A DNA stretch of 64,000 bases, from assembly GCA_031772625.1 (NCBI GenBank), contig CM062808.1, positions 140,346,605-140,410,604 of the forward strand. The letters are read 5' to 3'. Shown here piece by piece: positions 19,628-30,895 of this stretch; the stretch's first letter is position 1, and every line of letters begins with the position of its first letter. The notes under the pieces are model-generated. The model was not told the origin of the DNA and did not search any database. It was given only the letters and a program-made list of their open reading frames with translations. Source of the stretch: Pinus tabuliformis. Its lineage: Eukaryota > Streptophyta > Pinopsida > Pinales > Pinaceae. The position numbers were made by a program, and so were the translations under genes.

Positions 19628-21741
19628 CTTGGATGACATTCCCTCCCATTCTCGTAAGTGCCAAGATCACCCAGACCATCTTCAGCAGATTTTTCTACGC
19701 TACAGACACTATAAAATTCAATTAAATCCGCACAAATGTGTTTTCTGCTAGAATTAGGACGACTCCTCGGCTTCATCATTTCCAAGGATTCTATTCGCCT
19801 GGATCTGCTAAAGTCAAGGTCACTGTAAATTTACCCCCTCCATCCTCACTACAACAACTCCAGTGCCTACAAGGAAAGGCCAACTTTCTCTGTCGTTTTA
19901 TTGCCAACTATGTCAGGCTAGCCATAGGATTTACTTGGTTACTCAAACAAGGAACGCCTTTTGCATGGGACGAGGTGGCCCAAAATCTCTTGATGATCTT
20001 AAGGCTGTCTTCATAAATGCTCCTCTGTTGCACCCACTAGACTATTCTGAAGACTACTTCCTTTACCTAGCGCAACACCTAGCACCATTGCTATGGTCTT
20101 GGTCCAATACGATGACGAAGGCAACGAACATGTAATCTACTACCTTAGTCATAATCTCCTTGGCACTAAAACACATTATGCACATGTCAAGAAGTTGGCT
20201 TTGGCTGCCGTTCAGGCTATTCAACACTTTCGGCACTATATCCTTTTACATACGACTATAGTGATTTCTGAATGCAACCCTATGATCTATATCCTGACTC
20301 GTCTATTGCTGGGGGGAAAGTATTCTAAATGGATCGTCATCTTGCAAGTATTCGATTTGGTCTTCATTATGGCCAAATGTAAGAAGTCACTTGTTTTCAT
20401 TGAATTGATTTGTTCCCTCCCCTCCGAGGCTCTCCCTGCTGGTGTAGATGAACAACTTCCAAATGAGACCCTTTTCCTTATCAGCACCATTGATGCATGG
20501 TATAGTGATATCATCATCTACCTCCAAATGTCCATGTTTCAGTCCACATTGACCAAGGATGATTGCAGAAGGATTCACCATCACTCACAACCCTATCGTA
20601 TTATTGGCGATAATTTATACCGTGTCGGCATCGATTTAGTTCTTCGCTGATGCCTTATGATCAAGGAAGCTGAAAGAGCTCTCAATGATTGCCACTCCAG
20701 GGCATGTGGTGGTCATATGTCTGGTTACGCTACAACTCAAAAAATCCTTCACGCTGATTATTTCTATTCGTCTATCTTCAAGGATTCTATTCTTTTTGTT
20801 CGTAAGTGCCAGAATGTCAAATTTACCAACGAAAGATGCTAACCCTACCTTCTCACCTACACCCCGTCATTACCATTGGTCCCTTTGCCAAATGGGGCAT
20901 TGATTATATGACATGTAACCCTTGTTCAGCTGAGGCGCATGGCTATATTATCGTCGCTGTGGATTATTTCACCAAATGGGCCAAAGCGATACCTACATAT
21001 TCTACAGATGGTAATATGGTGGCTCAATTCCTTTTCAACCATGTTATTTCCAGGTTCAGTATACCCCAAGCCATTGTCACAGACCATGGCTCCCATTTCA
21101 GAGATTACATGATGGCTGAGCTAACATTTGCATTGGGCTTGCGCCATGATGGCTTGACCCCATATTACCCTCAGGCCAACAGTCAAGTTGAAGTCGTGAA
21201 CAAGGTATTGGTCGCAATGCTTCAGTGTACTATTGGGATGCACAAGTCCAATTGGCATCTCATGCTCTTTCCAGCTCTATGGGCCTATTGAACCTCAACC
21301 AAAGACGCAACTCGTTTCACACCATTTGAGCTGATCTATGGTCTGAAAGAAACATTGCCAATCAAATGCAAGATTCCTTTAGTCAAGTTAGCTGTTGAAC
21401 TCCTCCCTGAAACATCACCTCAAGAGCAAAACCTCTTATATTTAGAACGACTGGATGAGACTTGTAGTCTTGCTATCTTGGTCATCGAAGCAGAGAAGAA
21501 ATGGGTCAAATCCCATTTTGATCAGTCGACCTCCCCTCGTGCATTCTCTGAGGGGGATTTGGTCTTATTATATGACCAAGCTAATGATAAGCTGGGGGTA
21601 GGCAAGTTCAAACCTATGTGGCATGGGCCCTATATCATGAAACATATTTTGCAAAAAGGAGCCTATGAGCTTATTGATTATGAAGGAAATCCTCTCGATG
21701 AGCCCTGAAATGGGATTTACCTCAAAAAGTACTATGCCTAG
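19628..21741 (+). pseudogene. pol: Element 2 pol, third segment (RT end, RNase H, integrase)
   Basis: It resumes with the LDD of the RT active site, then DHPDHL and KIQLNPHKCVF, collinear with element 1. RNase H lies about 20,040-20,420 (HVIYYLSHNLLG, then LALAAVQAIQHFRHYIL). Integrase lies about 20,640-21,741; its D, D and E (WGIDY, TDHGS, SQVEVVNK) are still there. Stops include 20648-20650, one near 21,290 (after ALWAY) and 21706-21708, with shifts near 19,780, 20,010, 20,100 and 20,800. It ends KKYYA like element 1. Confidence 0.85.
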
Positions 21742-21857
21742 GTCATATTTCATGGTTACTTATGTACATTAGCGTGTGATTCATTTTTGCACAATGTGGT
21801 TTTGTGTGATAGTTTTCAAACAACTGTCTTGTTTACTATGCTTTTCTTGCTTTGCAG

Positions 21858-22147
21858 ATTTTTGCGACTCCTCATGTTAGTTTCGCTGATGGCACTTGTC
21901 GTAGTACCCAGAACTTATCATTCATGGCATGGGCTATTTATGACCCTAACGGTGAGTTGATTGACCTTCAAGGTATCTTCCTAGGTCACACAACCAACAA
22001 CATTTCTGAATACAATGCCGTCATCGAACTGTTGTCAGAAGCCATCACTCTGGGCATCAGAGAATTGGTTGTCAACTTGGATTCACAGCTTGTCTTCCTT
22101 CAACTCAAAGGGAAATATTCTGTCAGGAACCCTCCAATATTGAGAAT
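21858..22147 (+). pseudogene. Element 2 second RNase H, first part
   Basis: After a very good splice acceptor (TTTTCTTGCTTTGCAG ending 21857) the frame is open: FADGT, NNISEY, NLDSQL give the first three catalytic acids. The copia 1 insertion cuts it after the AGAAT at 22143-22147; the rest is at 29347-29472. No internal ATG precedes the domain, which favours expression by splicing when the element was active. Confidence 0.8.
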
Positions 22148-23191
22148 TGTTAAAATTGGAAACCAGGGAAAAAATTCATGTGGGTCATCTTATTCATGGC
22201 TGATAATATTTTTATTAGATTCCTCTCATCGAGAGGTGTAGGATTCATATAAAGATCATCCGATTCTGATAAGTATTCATGGAGATATGAATTTATTTTG
22301 ATTGTGGAATTATTATCAAGCCAACCTACAACTCATGTAGGCTCAGAAGCCCAACAGTCGCATCTATTCACCCACCAACGTTGTGTATAAATATAATAGG
22401 ACTTTTCCTCATTTGGACTCACTCATCTCATCACATCTCTCTCTCTCTACTACGCAAAAATGAGTCTCTTCTCTACTGCATTGAAATGGGTCTTTCTCTC
22501 ACACATGTGAAGCCGGAAGCTATTGAATTTGAAGCTGCAACTACAGAAGTAAAGATTGACTTGTATGGCCTATAATATCTCCTCTTTGGAATTGTACTGT
22601 AGGTTCATCTGAACCTCGTCTAAAAGCCGCAACGTTTGGTGGTGGAATGAAGTCAATCCGATGAACGGTTTGCAAGATATCGACTGCCCTAGTTTGAAGC
22701 CGGAAACTGCTGAAACTGAAGCTGCAACTGCAGAAGTAAAGATTGACCTACATGGCCTAGAATATCTCCTCTTTGGAACTGCGTTGTAGGTTCATCTGAA
22801 CCTCCTCTAAAAGCTGCAACTTTTGGTGGTGGAATGAAGTCAATCCGACGGTCGGTTTGTGAGATATGGTCTGCCCTAGTTTGATAATGAAGCCGCTAAT
22901 GCTGATGTTGCTGATCTAGGGTTTGCTACTGCTGATATGAATCATATTTATTGTACTATTTCTCTCTGTTGAATTATTGAAGAATATTTGATCAAAGGGT
23001 TTCCCCACACATTGTGGGGTTTGTCCCTGGCTAGCCGCCACATCTTGTGTCTCTTGTCTTGGCTTGTTTTCTGTCGATCGTTTAATGTTCTATCTACACT
23101 TTACTTTATGTACATGTGATTGCTAATCGGTGGAATATAATAAGAAAAAGAAGTAAACTGTTATAAACATAGAACATACCATAACTTAACA
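22148..23191 (+). repeat. 5' LTR of copia 1
   Basis: Starts TGTTAAAATTGG, ends TTAACA. TATAAATATA near 22,386 is the likely TATA box. It contains a 187 bp tandem duplication (22509-22695 and 22696-22882) that is also present in the 3' LTR, so it predates the last transposition. LTRs differ at several percent of sites by eye. Confidence 0.92.
22509..22882 (+). repeat. 187 bp tandem duplication inside the copia 1 LTR
   Basis: Both units start GAAGCC and end GCCCTAGTTT. The same pair occurs in the other LTR starting at 28657 and 28844. It lies downstream of the TATA box, so it is probably in the transcribed leader and U5. Confidence 0.9.
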
Positions 23192-23282
23192 TGGTATCAG
23201 AGCTGAGGTGAAGAAAAATCCCGAGCAAGAGCAAGAGAAATCATCGAAGAGAATATTGGCAAGGCTATCCTAAAAGAAATTT

Positions 23283-24095
23283 GGGGTCCTCAACACTCTT
23301 TCTTGCTGAAGACAAGCTCCGTGAGAAAGTTGACTATCACAGATGGAAGATGTCTATTGATCTAACCCTTGAGAATCAAGGAGTGTTGGATCATGTGAGA
23401 GGCAATATTGTTGAGCCTCCATCAAATGCATCCGCTTCTGCCTGGAACAAATGAAAAAATGGAGAAGTCAAAACAATAGAAGATCATCTGGGACTCTATC
23501 GACAAGCACTTGGTGGCCTACATCTCTGAACTGGACACCTCCAAGGAAGTCTACGATAGACTGGTGAGCTTATTTAAATTTAATGATGCAAATCAAGTTT
23601 TGTTTCTTAGAAATAAGCTGAGGGAAATCAAGAAGGGTAAAGATGAAAGTATGCAATCATATTTCTTAAGAATCACCGAGATCAAGAACGATCTCCTATC
23701 TATTGGGAAAACTATTACTGACAGAGAAATGGCACTCACAACTCTTGGAGGATTTCCATTTGAATGGTATGTGTTCAGGACTACTCTTTTGAACTATAAT
23801 GTAATTCTTGGTTTCAAGGAATTAATGGCTAGATGCATTCAAGAAGAAACAAGGGAAGAAGTGCAAGAAATGTCCATGCCTAAAGGTCCTCCTGCTGCCT
23901 TTTCTTCTCATGCAAAGAAAAGAAATAATTCCAGGACTAAATCAAAAGGAAAGGCTGGACCTAAGGCTAGAAGAAAATGATGATGTTACATTTGCGATAA
24001 AGCAAGTCACTATGTATGAGATCATGAGCATCATGATAAATGAGATCATGGACATAAAGGGCAACATGAGATCGTGGACATATAGGATAGCATGA
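23283..24095 (+). pseudogene. gag: Gag of copia 1
   Basis: It has the Ty1/copia Gag pattern (KVDYHRWKM, LDTSKEVYDRL, NDANQVLFLRNKL, MALTTLGGFPFEW). A stop near 23,452 and a shift precede the open part at 23510-23980. The zinc knuckle appears as CYICDKASH without its final C, followed by a stop and His/Asp-rich short repeats of GAGATCATGGACAT type up to about 24,190. Confidence 0.75.
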
Positions 24096-24319
24096 TGATG
24101 ATGCACACTAGTTTGAGCAGCATTATGATGGATAAAATCGTGGACATGGGCAACATGATGATAATCATGATTAGAGAAGCATGGTACAGTATGCAGTGGT
24201 GCAACTCAAAATCCCTCTGATGGCAATCAAAGGAATGAAAAATTCAACAACAAAGGTAAGAGGAGAGCTGGGAATCAAGGAAGAGGACAAGCATTCAAGA
24301 AGGCTAGAAATTCTAGGAT

Positions 24320-24947
24320 GTATTAAATGCACCTGACCTCAAAAGGAACCTAGTGTCCATCTTGGCAATGGAAGACAGAGGCTACAAGGTAACCTTCAGC
24401 AATGGCAAGGTATGTATATGGAAAAATAATGTTAAAGATGCCTTTACTCTTGGGTTTAGTGTTGATTCATTATATCAGGTCGATGGAAGTCCACTAGGTG
24501 TCATGTCTTTAGTCTGAACTTTGGCATCGGAGGTTTGCCCACTTTCATTACAAAGCTCTACCCGATGTAAGACAAATGGTAACAGGGATGCCCGAATTCC
24601 AAGCAGAGAAAGAAGGTGTATGTCTGGGATGTGCCAAAGGAAAGCTCAAAAGGGGACCATTCCCCTCAAGCCAAAGCAAGGCTGATATATTACAATTGGT
24701 TTACTCAGGCATACCTGAGGTTGGCATTAAGAGGGAGACTACTACACCACATACTCCTGAGAAGAATGGTGTGGTGGGAAGGAAGAACCACATGATGATG
24801 GAAGCTATCTGGGCCATGCTACATGATCAAAGACTTCCGAAGTTTCTATGGGCTGGAACTACAATCACTGCCATATATGTACAAAATCGATGCCCTCATC
24901 AAGCATTGGGTTCCAAGACTCTTGAAGAAAAGTTCACCGCAAGGTGA
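24320..24947 (+). pseudogene. Protease end and partial integrase of copia 1
   Basis: LNAPDLKRNLVSI (about 24,325) is the protease C-terminal end; the catalytic DSGA core is absent. SELWHRRFAHFHYKAL (about 24,511) and CLGCAKGK give the integrase zinc region. The core jumps from ILQLVYS to VGIKRETTTPHTPEKNGV, losing both catalytic aspartates. Confidence 0.75.
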
Positions 24948-25269
24948 ACAATCTTCCGACTTTGAGGAGCTCTCAAGAAGCCGACACCAGGGAACTGAAA
25001 GAAAAGGATGATGAATCAATACCTGACGTAGAAGAACCCATGGATCTAATTGATTCTCATCCACATGAGCCTTCCTCTTCTAGGAAGAGGCCTTCATGGC
25101 TTAGGGGGATACTTGATGATGCTGAAGGACATGTTGCACTCTGAGGAACCTTCCGTCAAAGTAAGAAACTTAACAGGTATTAGGGATACCTGACCATCAT
25201 GAGCACGATCATACAAAATGAACCTTCATCATTCTCAGATGTCATCAAGCATTAACTATGGAAGGATGC

Positions 25270-26580
25270 TATGACCATAGAATATGAGTCTATTATGGAG
25301 AATGATGTCTAGGAAGTAGTTCCCAGACCTTGGACAAGACAATTATTACTTCAAAATGGCTTTACAAGATAAAGCATGCAGCAAATGGAAGTATGGAAAA
25401 GTATAAGGTTCATTTTGTTGCTCGTGGTTTATCCCAAAAGGGAGGTATGGACTATGATATTTGCACCTGTTGCCAGATATATGACCATCAGCTTGATCAT
25501 AGCCCTTGTGGCTTCACAAGGATGGAACCTACATCAGATGGATGTTAAGACCGCGTTCTTGCATGGTTCTATCAAAGAAGAGGTCTATGTGGAGCAACCT
25601 GAAGGATTTGAGATTTATGATTGAAAACCTCATGTATGCAGGTTGAAGAAGGCTCTCTATGGGCTGAAGCAAGCACCCCGAGCATGGTATGAGAGGATCG
25701 ATAGCTACTTGATGAAGCTAGGATTCACTAGGAGTGAAGCTAATCCTAACCTTTACTTTAAGGTTGAAGATGACAAGCCTCTCATACTGGTGTTGTATGT
25801 GGATGACCTCTTTCTAACAGGTGCAAACCCTCTCATTCACAAATGTAAGAGGGAGATGGCTTCTGAATTTGAAATGAAGGACCAAGGACTTGAAGTGTGG
25901 CAAAAGCCAAGGGAAATTTTCCTATCTCAAGGAAAATATGTGGTAAATATATTGGAAAGATTCGGTATGATGGACTGCAAGCCTGTGACTACCTCGAGGA
26001 TCTTAACTTTTAGAAGTTATATGGTAGTGATGTCGGACCAAACTTGGGAAATGCCTCTGAGTTTCAAAAACTCATTCACATTGATGTTCTTGGTGAACCT
26101 CCGTCTGAACATATGTTTTTCAGTTAGCATTGTGAGCTCATACTTGGTTGAGCCTCACTGGATTGATGCCAGGAATCTTCTGAGATGTCTTCAGGACACA
26201 ATCTCTCATGGATTAAGATACACTACCAGAGATGTGAGACTACTTGGATATACTGATGTTGATTGGGCAGGCAGTGTGGTGGACCGTAAGAGCACTTCTG
26301 GGTACTGTTTCACCTTGGGATCTGCTTCAATATCCTAGATGAGCAGGAAGCGGAAGTCGGTGGCTTTGAGCATCGCCGAAGCAGGATATATTGTTGCTAG
26401 CATAACCTTGTGTGAGGCAGTCTGGTTGCAAAAGCTCTTCAGTGAGCTGTTTGGATTTACATTGGATACCACTGTGATTCTCTGTAACAACCAGAGGTGG
26501 GATTCGATTATTGAGGAATCCCGTATTCGTCAATTGCTCCAGCAAATAGACATCATCTGGGATATGGTAAGTCGATGAGC
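25270..26580 (+). pseudogene. pol: Reverse transcriptase and RNase H of copia 1
   Basis: RT keeps MDVKTAFLHG (about 25,530), LKKALYGLKQAPRAWY and the active site LYVDDL (about 25,795). A stop lies at 25622-25624 and shifts occur near 25,480. RNase H begins at YTDVDWAGSVVDRKSTSGY (about 26,240), with a stop at 26336-26338, then ALSIAEAGYIVAS and VWLQKL. Confidence 0.85.
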
Positions 26581-26814
26581 AAGGAAGCTCCATCACATTA
26601 AGATGATGTATAGGTTGATACACCTTGTCAAAGCCCCGAGGAAAGATCTAATCTGTGATTTTCCCAAACGACTTGGAGTCCGCAAGAAACCCTTGTACAA
26701 GGGTCCTGCATGTTGCATACATTGAGCTTTGGGAGCTCTGAGGGCTTGCGGTTCCTACTGGAGCAACATATGACCACAGGGTGACTCACCCTCCCCTGGT
26801 GGTGCACACAGGAA

Positions 26815-26914
26815 CAAGATGATTCGCTCTCTTGTGGGACAAGATGATTCGCTCTCTTGTGGAACAGGATGATTCACTCTCCTATGTAGCAGGATGATTA
26901 GTTCTCCTGTGAGG
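26815..26914 (+). repeat. Four 25 bp tandem repeats in copia 1
   Basis: Units starting at 26815, 26840, 26865 and 26890 read CAAGATGATTCGCTCTCTTG with increasing change. More diverged versions (GGATTGATGTGTTCTCC) follow to about 27,000. Confidence 0.85.
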
Positions 26915-27160
26915 CCTGGATTGATGTGTTCTCCACAGCGATTGTAGCAGGATTGATGTGTTCTCCTATGAGGACAGGATTGATTAGTTCTCATGTCGAG
27001 GCATCCTACCCTTGCAATCTGGGACTCATGGGAAGTACCTCTCATCTGATCAATGAGCAGGGAAATGAAGTTAGGGACCATAGTAGTACTCATGGACGCA
27101 TCGTTGTATCTACCGCACTCCCTATGCTAGGATGACCTCCATTGATCTGAGATCAATGAT

Positions 27161-28024
27161 ACTGGTCTGGGACTAGTGGTAGGAGTTGTACCATACTATG
27201 ACACTGACTTCGGGTCAGTTGAGACTGGTCTGGGACCAGTGGTACATACTCCGAGACTGACTTCGTGTCAGTGCAGTACTGGTCTGGGACCAGTGAGAGT
27301 GGTACATACTATGATGCTGACTTCGGGTTGGTTGAGACTAGTCTGGGACCAGTGGTACACTCTCTGAGACTGCGATACTGGTCTGGGACCAGTGGTAGGA
27401 GTTGTACCATACTATGACGCTGACTTCGGGTCGATTGAGACTGGTCTGGGACTAGTGGTATATATTCTGAGACTGACTTCGTGTCAATGCAGTACTGGTC
27501 TGGGACCAGTGAGAATGGTACATACTATGACGCTGACTTCAGGTCGGTTGAGACTGGTCTTGGACCAGTGGTACACTCTCTGAGACTGCGATACTGGTCT
27601 GGGACCAGTGGTAGGAGTTGTACCATACTATGACGCTGACTTTGGGTTGGTTGAGACTGGTCTGGGACTAGTGGTACATACTCCAAGATTGACTTTGTGT
27701 CAGTGTAGTACTGGTCTGGGACCAGTGAGAGTGGTACATACTATGACGCTGACTTCGGGTCGGTTGAGACTGGTCTGGGACTAGTGGTACACTCTCTGAG
27801 ACTGTGATACTAGTCTAGGACCAATGGTAGGAGTGGTACTTACTATGAAGCTGACTTTGGGTCGACTGAGACTAGTCTGGGACCAGTGGTACGCACTCTA
27901 AGACTGACTTTGAGTCAGTGAAGGATGATACTGGTCTAGGACCAGTGGAGTTGTACTCACTATGACGCTGACTTCGGGTTGGTTGAGACTAGTCTAGGAC
28001 CAGTGGTACATACTTTGAGACTGA
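27161..28024 (+). repeat. Four 216 bp tandem units, each with four hairpins, in copia 1
   Basis: The unit starts recur at 27161, 27377, 27593 and 27809, exactly 216 apart. Each unit holds four copies of a perfect or near-perfect hairpin, ACTGGTCTGGGACCAGT (7 bp stem, 3 base loop), sixteen in all. A second hairpin, ACTGACTTCGTGTCAGT, and TTCGGGTC-type stems lie between them. The array lies between RNase H and the purine tract, in the 3' non-coding RNA. Confidence 0.92.
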
Positions 28025-28279
28025 CTTTGAGTCAATATGATACATCCTCGATCATTTCTTCTTCTTCATAATTCAGACAAAAGCAGAGCAGAACAAAACA
28101 ATGCAAGAGCAGAGCAGAATAGAGAAAAACAGTACAGATTAGTGCAGGGTAGAACAATACAAAGCAGAATAGGTAGAATAGAGCAGAGCATGGCAAGGGT
28201 CAGGCTATATAGGGTAGTGCATTTGATGGATGAATAGTAACGACCGATAGACAGATTGCAGATGAAGTTCTCCATGGTT
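28025..28279 (+). other. Purine-rich 3' untranslated tract of copia 1
   Basis: Recurring AGAGCAGAACA-like words on the plus strand lead to the purine tract at 28280. No protein is supported. Confidence 0.5.
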
Positions 28280-28288
28280 GAGAGGGAG

Positions 28289-29346
28289 TGTTAAAATTGG
28301 CAACCGGGGAAAAACTTCATGTGGGTCATCTTATTCATGGCTGATAATATTTTTTTAGATTCCTCTCGTCGAGAGGTGTAGGATTGATATAAAGATCATC
28401 CGATTCTGATAAGTATTCATGGAGATATGAATTTATTTTGATTATGGAATTATTATCAAGCCGACCTACAACTCATGTAGGCTTAGAAGCCCAACAGTCG
28501 CATCTATTCACCCACCAACATTTTGTATAAATATAAGAGGACTTTTCCTCATTTGGACTCACTCATCTCATCACATCTCTCTCTCTCTCTCTCTCTACGA
28601 TGCAGAAATGAGTCTCTTCTCTACTGCGCTGAAATGGGTCTCTCTCTCACACATGTGAAGCCAGAAGCTGTTGAATTTGAAGCTGCAACTACAGAAGTAA
28701 AGATTGACTTGCGTGGCCTAGAAGATCTCCTCTTTGGAACTGCACTATAGGTTCATCTGAACCTCCTCTGAAAGCCACAACTTTTGGTGGTGGAATGAAG
28801 TCAATCCGATGAACGGTTTGCAAGATATCGACTGCCCTAGTTTGAAGCCGGAAACTGCTGAAACTGAAGCTGCAACTGCAGAAGTAAAGATTGACCTTCG
28901 TGGCCTAGAAGATCTCCTCTTTGGAACTATGTTGTAGGTTCATCTGAACCTCCTCTAAAATCTGCAACTTTTGGTGGTGGAATGAAGTCAATCCGACGGT
29001 CGGTTTGTGACATATGGTCTGCCCTAGTTTGATAATGAAGCTGCTAATGCTGATGCTGCTGATCTAGGGTTTGCTACTGCTGATATGAATCAGATTTATT
29101 GTACTATTGCTCTCTGCTAAATTATTGAAGATAAAAGAAGATTTGATCAAAGGGTTTCCCCACACATTGTGGGGTTTGTCCCTGGCTAGCCGCCACATCT
29201 TGTGTCTCTTGTCTTGGCTTGTTTTCTATCAATCGTTTAATGTTCTATCTGCACTTTACTTTATGTACATGTGATTGCTAATCGGTGGAATATAATAAGA
29301 AAAAGGAGTAAACTATTATAAGCATAGAACATACCATAAATTAACA
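28289..29346 (+). repeat. 3' LTR of copia 1
   Basis: 1058 bases, TGTTAAAATTGG to TTAACA, preceded by GAGAGGGAG. It is close to the 5' LTR, including the 187 bp duplication; a CT microsatellite near 28,578 is longer here. Confidence 0.92.
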
Positions 29347-29472
29347 AGAATGTATCTTCACATCCATTTATTGGAAAGTCATTTTGGTTATATCACATAT
29401 CATCATATTCCTAGGCGCATGAATACATTGACAGATGCATTAGCCAATTACGTGGTGGATAGACATTTATGA
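29347..29472 (+). pseudogene. Element 2 second RNase H, last part
   Basis: Directly after the copia 1 target duplication, the frame continues the domain in register: YHHIPRRMNTLTDALAN holds the last catalytic aspartate, then stops at 29470-29472. The domain was therefore still open when copia 1 inserted. Confidence 0.8.
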
Positions 29473-29659
29473 AACATGTAAAAGATAAAACAAACCATTT
29501 GCACCATAATACATAGAAAAATATAACATATATGTATATATATGGTAAGAATGTTTGATACATCAGAACCCCAAAACATAATATGTGTGTCTAAAATAAC
29601 ATCAGCGACTCGCAGGCCTCATACATTCATGGCACGCAGGCCTCAAAAAATATGTAAGT
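29473..29659. other. Spacer between element 2 RNase H and antisense gene
   Basis: AT-rich, with a short TATATA run near 29,527 as in element 1 at 5,753. No gene was seen. Confidence 0.5.
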
Positions 29660-30895
29660 GTTGGACCTAGGAACTAATCGGCATGGTGGTCATGGTAGCA
29701 TGAGATGGCTCATGCAACACGAGTCAGCAATCAGTGGATCCAATCTAAGACTCCCACCATGCATCTCTAGTACTGACAAGGAATATCTCCTACTCAAGAA
29801 TACTTTGGGATACCACAAGTTAACCCCTCAAGGTTCCTCGCAATCTCTTGCTCATTGTCACTTCCTTCCTGATAAGGGTGACAACATTGATAGGGTGGGG
29901 GATGGGCCTAGATATCATGGACATCCCAGCTGGCTGCTCTGGTCCAACGTTTGGATTAACAAAATAAATGTTATAAGCACATATACCAAAAACAATAAAA
30001 AAATCTCACAATAAAAAATTTGTTTTTTTAACCTTCGTCATCGAAGTCCTCTCCATCTGGTAAGGGCATGCCTGGATCTCCATGGAAATCAATGCTACTA
30101 TATGGCCAGTCATCCACGACGATCTTTTGTCATCGTAGCCATGAAAAGAATGCAAGTCGGTATGACATATGCTGACCCCTAGTGATCCTAGGCTTCAAAC
30201 GACTCGAGCGGGCCATTTTTGGATCACGTGGCATAGGAGGATCTACCTCAGTTAGCTGATACTGGAACAATGGTACTCGTTCCACGAAAAAGGTCACAAG
30301 TATAGATCTGAAGCAAAATTGCTTCAGCTTCCCCGCATTGGCTTTGGAAAACTGGTGCTTGATGTTCATCTTCATGGCCTCTGTCGAGTTGAATATTGTA
30401 GGAGTTGTGCAGTCAATAGCATAAAGGAACTTCGACTTGTTAGTCTCACGTTTTGCCTAGGACCCCGCCACTTTGTTGATAGTCAACAGAAGCACTCTCA
30501 GTGCCAGATCCTGAACACTGGAAATCTCTATTTCCCACTCTTGGATCTCAGGACCTTAGGGTAGTGTTTGGAAAGCAAGGAAGATATGCTTTCCGCAATC
30601 AGACATGACCCATACAAGTTCGCTGGCTCCCCTTTGTGGGACAGTCTAGTGATGAAGTATATATTTGAAGTTTCCAACTCTAGCTCCTAGTTTCCAATGA
30701 CAAAAGTCTCCTGATTAATGTCCCAAAGACTAATCAGGTATCGAAGCAACTTGGGTTGGGCCCGCATTCCTGGCGTAAGGAAGAATTTTAGGAGCCCGCA
30801 ACCCCTCAAATCCTCCATGAAATTTGGGTTATTCATTACTTGGGTGTCAACATCTTCATGTTCCTGTTCTTTCCAATCCACTATTTTTCAATGAT
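29660..30895 (-). pseudogene. Antisense plant-mobile-domain-like gene of element 2
   Basis: The minus-strand product shows DWKEQEH, LRGCGLLKFF and LLRYLISLWDINQETFVI near 30,890-30,690, and SYRLAFFSWLR followed by VVDDWPYSSIDFHGDP near 30,150-30,070. These match element 1 exon A. A second block near 29,920 (VGPEQPAG) matches the start of exon B. Stops and shifts break it. A donor at 31206/31205 (TTCCAG/GTAATA) matches the element 1 leader donor. The start ATG is not kept. Retention in two diverged copies suggests selection before decay. Confidence 0.7.

Larger units (their letters stand above)
22148..29346 (+). mobile_element. Copia 1: Ty1/copia retrotransposon, nested in element 2
   Basis: 7199 bases, bounded by AGAAT at 22143-22147 and 29347-29351. 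LTRs are 22148-23191 and 28289-29346. The primer site TGGTATCAGAGC at 23192 is complementary to initiator Met tRNA, and a purine tract (GAGAGGGAG) lies at 28280-28288. The protein region is degenerate, with the protease core and integrase core deleted. A large repeat array separates RNase H from the 3' LTR. Confidence 0.92.

Noticed and set aside
23192..23203. tRNA gene fragments at primer sites (also 55,034-55,045 and 42,079-42,096)
   Set aside because: These are primer-binding sites complementary to tRNA 3' ends, next to LTRs; no tRNA cloverleaf is present.
27176..27583. Repeated 63-codon frames in the 216 bp array
   Set aside because: The period is a multiple of three, so frames recur automatically. 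Composition follows the hairpins, and other units contain stops.
26815..28024. CRISPR-like direct repeats
   Set aside because: Units are contiguous tandem repeats without unique spacers, in a plant retrotransposon.
28037..28275. Frames of about 65-70 codons on both strands
   Set aside because: Both come from the AGAGCAGAAC-type short repeats and have no protein pattern.
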